36,439 nucleotides of DNA from JANNOG01 sp031398915. Its GTDB lineage: Bacteria > Actinomycetota > Actinomycetes > Actinomycetales > JBBAYJ01. Both the position numbers and the translations under genes were made by a program. Positions 33,328 to 36,439 of the stretch are shown here, piece after piece; within the stretch, counting starts at the first letter, position 1; each line of letters begins with the position of its first letter. The stretch covers positions 1-36,439 of the forward strand of contig JANNOG010000045.1 in assembly GCA_031398915.1 (NCBI GenBank), written 5' to 3'. The notes below the pieces were generated by a model that was not told where the DNA came from, did not search any database, and was given only the letters and a program-made list of their open reading frames with translations.

Positions 33328-33761
33328 CCCGAAGCGGGCAGCGCCGGTGGCAGAACCGGCTGCCACGGCAGGCCCAACAACTCGGTTGCGATCCGGGTGA
33401 ACGTCTCAGCGTCGCGCAGCAGGTCGTCAGCGGCGCGGGGGTCGACCAGGGATGTCCGGCCGGCCTCGACGGCGGCCCGCACCGGGGCCCCGGCGGAGAA
33501 GAACGTCGCCCACTCGGTGAGTTCAGGGGCCACGGTGGGCAGCACCTCCCACACGCTGCGCAGTCGCTGGGTGCGGTGCCGGTCGGCGCGACCCCGGACG
33601 GCGAGTACTGCCGCGGCGGCCCGCAATCCGGCGAGGTGGGCGGCCACATAGCGGGTGCTGGGGTCCCGGTCGGCGCAGGCTTCGAGCAGCCCGGTTCGAG
33701 CGCGCTCCAGCAGTGAGATCGCAGCTCCGGATACGGGGGGTCGGTCGACGACAACAGTCAC
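33324..33761 (-). CDS. HEPN-domain protein, SAV_6107-like family
   Basis: From GTG 33759-33761 the product has 145 residues, and this start has a strong GAGGAG site with 6-nt spacing. The protein is all-helical by eye, beginning AISLLERARTGLLEACADRDPS, and carries an Rx4H motif (Arg37-YVAA-His42). Rx4-6H is the catalytic or binding motif of HEPN RNases. The sequence fits the actinobacterial SAV_6107-type HEPN family as I remember it; no function is established for it. A longer reading from ATG 33908 would add a Pro/Asp repeat encoded by a 12-bp tandem repeat and would overlap the DUF6504 gene by 28 nt. Its stop overlaps the dnaE2 start, so it is tied to the mutagenesis operon. Confidence 0.82.
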   Translation of the reverse strand: MTVVVDRPPVSGAAISLLERARTGLLEACADRDPSTRYVAAHLAGLRAAAAVLAVRGRADRHRTQRLRSVWEVLPTVAPELTEWATFFSAGAPVRAAVEAGRTSLVDPRAADDLLRDAETFTRIATELLGLPWQPVLPPALPASG

Positions 33762-33800
33762 ATCAAGCTCCTCAGATGGGTGGATCGGATTGGTTGGGTT

Positions 33801-33848
33801 GGCCGGGTCGATGGCCGGGTCGATGGCCGGGTCGGTGGGCGGGTCGGT
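33801..33848. repeat. 12-bp tandem repeat upstream of the HEPN gene
   Basis: Four 12-bp units (33801-33812, 33813-33824, 33825-33836, 33837-33848) follow the plus-strand pattern GGCCGGGTCGAT, drifting to GGGCGGGTCGGT. They lie in the 119-bp stretch between the DUF6504 stop and the preferred HEPN start. If the upstream ATG at 33908 were used, they would encode Asp-Pro-Ala-Ile / Asp-Pro-Pro-Thr units. Confidence 0.85.
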
Positions 33849-33880
33849 GGGCGGAGGATTCGGCGGGTGATCGGGCGCAC

Positions 33881-34210
33881 TCAGTCCACTGCCCTCAGCA
33901 ATCTCCATCCCTCGCCCGGGCCGGTGGGGTCACCGCCGGTCCGAGGGGGTACGGATTCGGCGACTGCGAGCGAGACGGATTCGGCCAGGTCGTACACCCC
34001 GAGTCCGGCCAACCGACCCCGGCCGGCTTCGACCCGCCAGATCCGCTGTTCGCGAGTGTCGGCAGCGCGCTGCTGCCGCTCCCACCATGCGTCTCGCTCG
34101 CGCCAGCAATCGAGTACCCGACGGACGACGTAGAGCCGTTGCCGCCACAGGAACGCCACCGGGCCCAGGGGCTGCACCCGCACCTCAACCAGCTCGTCGT
34201 AGCGACGCAT
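33881..34210 (-). CDS. DUF6504 family protein
   Basis: This 109-residue protein resembles the actinobacterial DUF6504 family, usually found beside translesion polymerase genes. It has no known function. The sequence starts MRRYDELVEVRV, with the conserved block PVAFLWRQRLYVVRRVLDCWRERDAWW, then RIWRVEAG, GVYDLA and the end WRLLRAVD. It is rich in Trp and Arg and has no membrane segment. The ATG at 34208-34210 follows a GGGAGG site. It is the first gene of the operon and starts 21 bp after the paired LexA boxes, so it should be the first product made after DNA damage if the operon is SOS-controlled. Confidence 0.85.
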   Translation of the reverse strand: MRRYDELVEVRVQPLGPVAFLWRQRLYVVRRVLDCWRERDAWWERQQRAADTREQRIWRVEAGRGRLAGLGVYDLAESVSLAVAESVPPRTGGDPTGPGEGWRLLRAVD

Positions 34211-34231
34211 GTCATCCTCCCAGGGTGATCA

Positions 34232-34247
34232 TCGAACATCAGTTCTA
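34232..34247 (-). promoter_or_regulatory. LexA (SOS) box 1
   Basis: TCGAACATCAGTTCTA fits the actinobacterial/Gram-positive LexA operator GAAC-N4-GTTC with extended flanks. It abuts box 2 with no spacer and lies between the predicted -10 and the DUF6504 start. Confidence 0.9.
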
Positions 34248-34263
34248 TAGAACGAATGTTCGA
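34248..34263 (-). promoter_or_regulatory. LexA (SOS) box 2
   Basis: TAGAACGAATGTTCGA is a second GAAC-N4-GTTC operator placed directly beside box 1. Together the two boxes make a 32-bp near-palindrome. Box 2 abuts the predicted -10 hexamer, so LexA bound here would block the start site. Confidence 0.9.
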
Positions 34264-34292
34264 AGCATACGAGCGAGGGTGCCTCCCGTCCA
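34264..34292 (-). promoter_or_regulatory. candidate promoter of the DUF6504-HEPN-dnaE2-dinB operon
   Basis: On the minus strand, TGGACG (34287-34292) and TATGCT (34264-34269) are spaced by 17 bp and each match four of six consensus bases of a housekeeping promoter. The -10 lies directly beside LexA box 2. No other promoter was seen in this gap. Confidence 0.55.
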
Positions 34293-34389
34293 CCCCTTCC
34301 GAAGATCCATGACACTCCCGTGACGGATCACCCGATCCCGCGAGGCGCCTCGTCGGGATGCGGTGAACTGGACGCAGGAAGGAGTCCGA

Positions 34390-35148
34390 ATGCCTGCTCC
34401 CCGAGCACTCATGCACCTGCTGCGTCGCAACATCCGGCTCGTCGTCCCCACGGCGCTGGCCGCGATCGCAGCACTCGTCGTGGGGCTGTACCTGTTCCAG
34501 CCGTGGCGCGTCTTCACCAATCGCACCGTCGTCGAAGCCCTCCCTGTGGCTGCCCGACCCCCTGGCCCCGAGGTAGCGACCTCCGCCCCACAGACCCGCA
34601 CACCCCAGACCCAGACACCCCAGACCCAGACACTCCTGACGACTCGATCGGCCGTCCAGCCGGCCCCGACCCCACCCTCATCGGCACCGCAGGCACCGAC
34701 CTCGACCACACCGCCCCCCAGCCAGGCGCCACCGACCCCGGCCCAGCCTCTCCCCGCCTCTCCCAGCCACGCCGCCACCCCACCACCGCCCGTCCCCGAC
34801 CTCGTCGAGCTCGCTCGAGGCGACCTGATCAGCCACGAGCACACCACGACCGGCGCCGCCCGCCTGCTCCGGCTCAGCGACGGATCCCTCGTCCTCCGCC
34901 TGGAGGGGTTGGACACCTCGGACGGCCCGGATCTTCGGGTGTGGCTGACCGACGCCCCCGTGATCCCCGGGCGTGACGGTTGGTTCGTCTTCGACGACGG
35001 CCGATACGTCGATCTGGGTCCGCTGGCGGGCAATCGCGGCGACCAGAACTACCCGATTCCGTCAGACGTCGACGTGAGCGCCCTCAGCAGCGTGTCCATC
35101 TGGTGTCAACGATTCTCCGTATCGTTCGGCGCCGCCGAGCTGGGGTAA
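34390..35148 (+). CDS. DM13 domain membrane-anchored protein
   Basis: The 252-residue protein has a basic N-terminus, one membrane segment (about 15-37), a long Pro/Thr/Ser-rich linker (about 55-138, including repeated PQTQT), and a C-terminal DM13 domain (about 143-250). DM13 domains are predicted to bind a redox cofactor through a conserved Cys, here Cys239 in SIWCQRFSVSFGAAEL, and LRVWLTD is also typical. The domain should lie outside the membrane. The start ATG at 34390-34392 follows AGGAAGGAG with 5-nt spacing; the in-frame ATG-free codons from 34363 are not needed. It is divergent from the SOS operon and shares its control region. Confidence 0.88.
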   Translation: MPAPRALMHLLRRNIRLVVPTALAAIAALVVGLYLFQPWRVFTNRTVVEALPVAARPPGPEVATSAPQTRTPQTQTPQTQTLLTTRSAVQPAPTPPSSAPQAPTSTTPPPSQAPPTPAQPLPASPSHAATPPPPVPDLVELARGDLISHEHTTTGAARLLRLSDGSLVLRLEGLDTSDGPDLRVWLTDAPVIPGRDGWFVFDDGRYVDLGPLAGNRGDQNYPIPSDVDVSALSSVSIWCQRFSVSFGAAELG

Positions 35149-35185
35149 GACAGCTAGGACCCGTGACGGGCCGTACCGTGCCCCC

Positions 35186-35716
35186 ATGACGCTCGACGAC
35201 TCGGTCGATCCGACCCAGGACGCCCACGTGTCGAACCATCCCGGTGTCCGACGGGTACGCGCCGCACTGGCCGCCCACGGCGTGACCGGTGACGTTCGCA
35301 TCCTCAGTGGCAGCGGCCGGACCGCGGCCCACGCAGCGGATCAGTTGGGCGTGGACGTCGCACAGATCGCCAACTCGCTGGTGTTCCGGATCGGTGCATC
35401 AGCGGATGCGCAACCGCTGCTGGTCCTCACCTCGGGCCGTCATCGCGTGGACACCGATCGCGTCGCCCGGGTGCTGGGCGTCGAGCGGGTCCACCGCGCC
35501 GATGCCGACCTGGTCCGCAGCGCCACCGGATTCGCCATCGGCGGCGTCAGTCCGGTGGGTCACCCTGCTCCGATCCCCACCCTGGTCGACCGGGCGTTAG
35601 GCGAGCACGACGTGGTGTGGGCGGCGGCGGGGCATCCGAATGCGGTCTTCCCCACGACGTTCGACGAACTCGTCCGAGTCAGCGGTGGTCGCGTCGCCGA
35701 CGTCGGGGACGACTGA
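35186..35716 (+). CDS. YbaK/EbsC-family protein (aminoacyl-tRNA deacylase-like)
   Basis: The 176-residue protein has the YbaK/ProX editing fold, with features such as QIANSLVFRIG, PLLVLTSGRHRVDTDRVARVLG, GFAIGGVSPVGHP and VWAAAGHPNAVF. Family members hydrolyse mischarged tRNAs. In E. coli YbaK a catalytic Lys occupies the position of Asn63 here (IANSLVF), so the activity may differ; related actinobacterial proteins seem to share the Asn. The start ATG at 35186-35188 has no strong ribosome binding site. The gap from the DM13 gene is 37 nt, and the next gene starts 4 nt after its stop. Confidence 0.88.
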   Translation: MTLDDSVDPTQDAHVSNHPGVRRVRAALAAHGVTGDVRILSGSGRTAAHAADQLGVDVAQIANSLVFRIGASADAQPLLVLTSGRHRVDTDRVARVLGVERVHRADADLVRSATGFAIGGVSPVGHPAPIPTLVDRALGEHDVVWAAAGHPNAVFPTTFDELVRVSGGRVADVGDD

Positions 35717-35720
35717 CGCC

Positions 35721-36439
35721 ATGCCCGCTGTGCCTCGCCCCCCCGAGGTGGTGCCGGCTGTCTTCGCCGGGCTGACCATCGGCGCACAGATCGCCTACCC
35801 CCTACTGCAGGGGTCCGCCCTGACCGCGCTCACCATCACGGTCGTCGTCCTGTTCACGACTGCGAGTCTCACCTCGGCCGCGCACATCGGCGGTTGGCGG
35901 ACCGCGGCCGTCGTCGCCGTCGTCGCAGCCGGTGGTGGCCTGAGTGCCGAACTCCTCGGCGTCGCCACCGGATTTCCGTTCGGCTCCTACGGCTACGCCG
36001 GCACGCTGGGACCGCAACTGGGTGGCGTCCCCGTCATCATCGGGCTGGCCTGGACCATGATGGCGTGGCCGGCGCTCCTGCTGGGTCGCCGCCTGGCCGG
36101 TCAGGCCGTGGGCCGTACCCGCACCCTTGCCGTCGCCGGCCTCGGCGGCCTCGCTCTGGCGTCGTGGGACCTGTTCCTCGACCCGCAGATGACCGCCGCG
36201 GGGCACTGGGCCTTTGCCAATCCCGATCCCGGTCTGCCGGGCGTACCGGGGGTCCCGCTCACCAACTACGCCGGGTGGGCCCTGGTGTCGGTGCTGATCA
36301 TCGCCCTGCTGCACGTCCTGGTCGGCGAAGACCAGGTGTCACCGAGCCCGGCAGCCGAACCGCGCCTCCATCGAATCCCGGCGATCCTGCTGGCGTGGAC
36401 CTGGCTGGGTTCGACACTGGCCAACGCCGTCTTCTTCGA
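35721..36439 (+). CDS. CruF-like carotenoid biosynthesis membrane protein (partial, C-terminal part outside window)
   Basis: About 239 residues are visible from ATG 35721-35723; no stop appears before the window end. The sequence is strongly hydrophobic with about six to seven membrane segments. Motifs include GLSAELLGVATGFPFGSYGYAGTLGPQLGGVPVIIGLAWTMM, SWDLFLDPQMTAAGHW and LPGVPGVPLTNYAGW. These match the DUF422/CruF family, which hydrates carotenoid ends (1,2-hydratase of acyclic carotenoids in bacteria and archaea). It begins 4 nt after the YbaK-like gene, so they are probably co-transcribed. Carotenoid partner genes would be expected just to the right. Confidence 0.85.
   Translation, partial: MPAVPRPPEVVPAVFAGLTIGAQIAYPLLQGSALTALTITVVVLFTTASLTSAAHIGGWRTAAVVAVVAAGGGLSAELLGVATGFPFGSYGYAGTLGPQLGGVPVIIGLAWTMMAWPALLLGRRLAGQAVGRTRTLAVAGLGGLALASWDLFLDPQMTAAGHWAFANPDPGLPGVPGVPLTNYAGWALVSVLIIALLHVLVGEDQVSPSPAAEPRLHRIPAILLAWTWLGSTLANAVFF

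Noticed and set aside
33762..33908. Longer N-terminus of the HEPN protein
   Set aside because: It encodes only a Pro/Asp repeat made by 12-bp units and overlaps the DUF6504 gene, while GTG 33759-33761 has a strong GAGGAG site. It remains possible.

Overview
The window is ordinary chromosomal DNA from a high-GC actinobacterium (class Actinomycetia). The evidence is the gene order of the division and cell wall (dcw) cluster with its sepF-yggT-divIVA extension, frequent GTG starts, GTGA/ATGA stop-start overlaps, a DUF3040 protein, and a MurE carrying the DNPR motif of meso-diaminopimelate ligases. The genus cannot be fixed from the sequence. I saw no tRNA, rRNA, transposon, prophage or CRISPR array.

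Layout. (1) Bases 1-22817, all on the minus strand and read from high to low coordinate, hold one compact block: mraZ, rsmH, ftsL-like, ftsI, murE, murF, mraY, murD, ftsW, murG, murC, ftsQ, ftsZ, pgeF, yggS, sepF, yggT, divIVA, lspA, rluD, then the N-terminal part of the replicative polymerase gene dnaE1, which runs off the left edge. Together they make lipid II, build the septal synthase, assemble the Z ring and place polar growth. (2) Bases 22818-23219 form a divergent control region with an MraZ operator array, an 11-bp inverted repeat and a second MraZ-like box pair facing the other way. (3) Bases 23220-27848 on the plus strand are a moxR / DUF58 / membrane transglutaminase operon. (4) A DUF3040 gene follows on the minus strand. 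(5) Bases 28362-34210, minus strand, are a tightly packed four-gene operon: DUF6504, a HEPN-domain gene, the error-prone polymerase dnaE2, and an intact Y-family polymerase (Pol IV). Two perfect LexA/SOS boxes lie end to end in its promoter. (6) The right edge carries, on the plus strand, a DM13-domain membrane protein, a YbaK-like protein and a truncated CruF-like carotenoid gene.

The most interesting item is the SOS-type mutagenesis operon. It is not the classical imuA'-imuB-dnaE2 cassette: the Y-family partner keeps its catalytic acids, no RecA-like ImuA' is present, and two poorly understood small proteins (DUF6504, and a HEPN protein with an Rx4H motif) come first. The second theme is short tandem repeats in and between essential division genes: 18-bp units between mraZ and rsmH, 15-bp units in the murC tail and in the ftsZ linker, and 45-bp units in the ftsW N-terminus.
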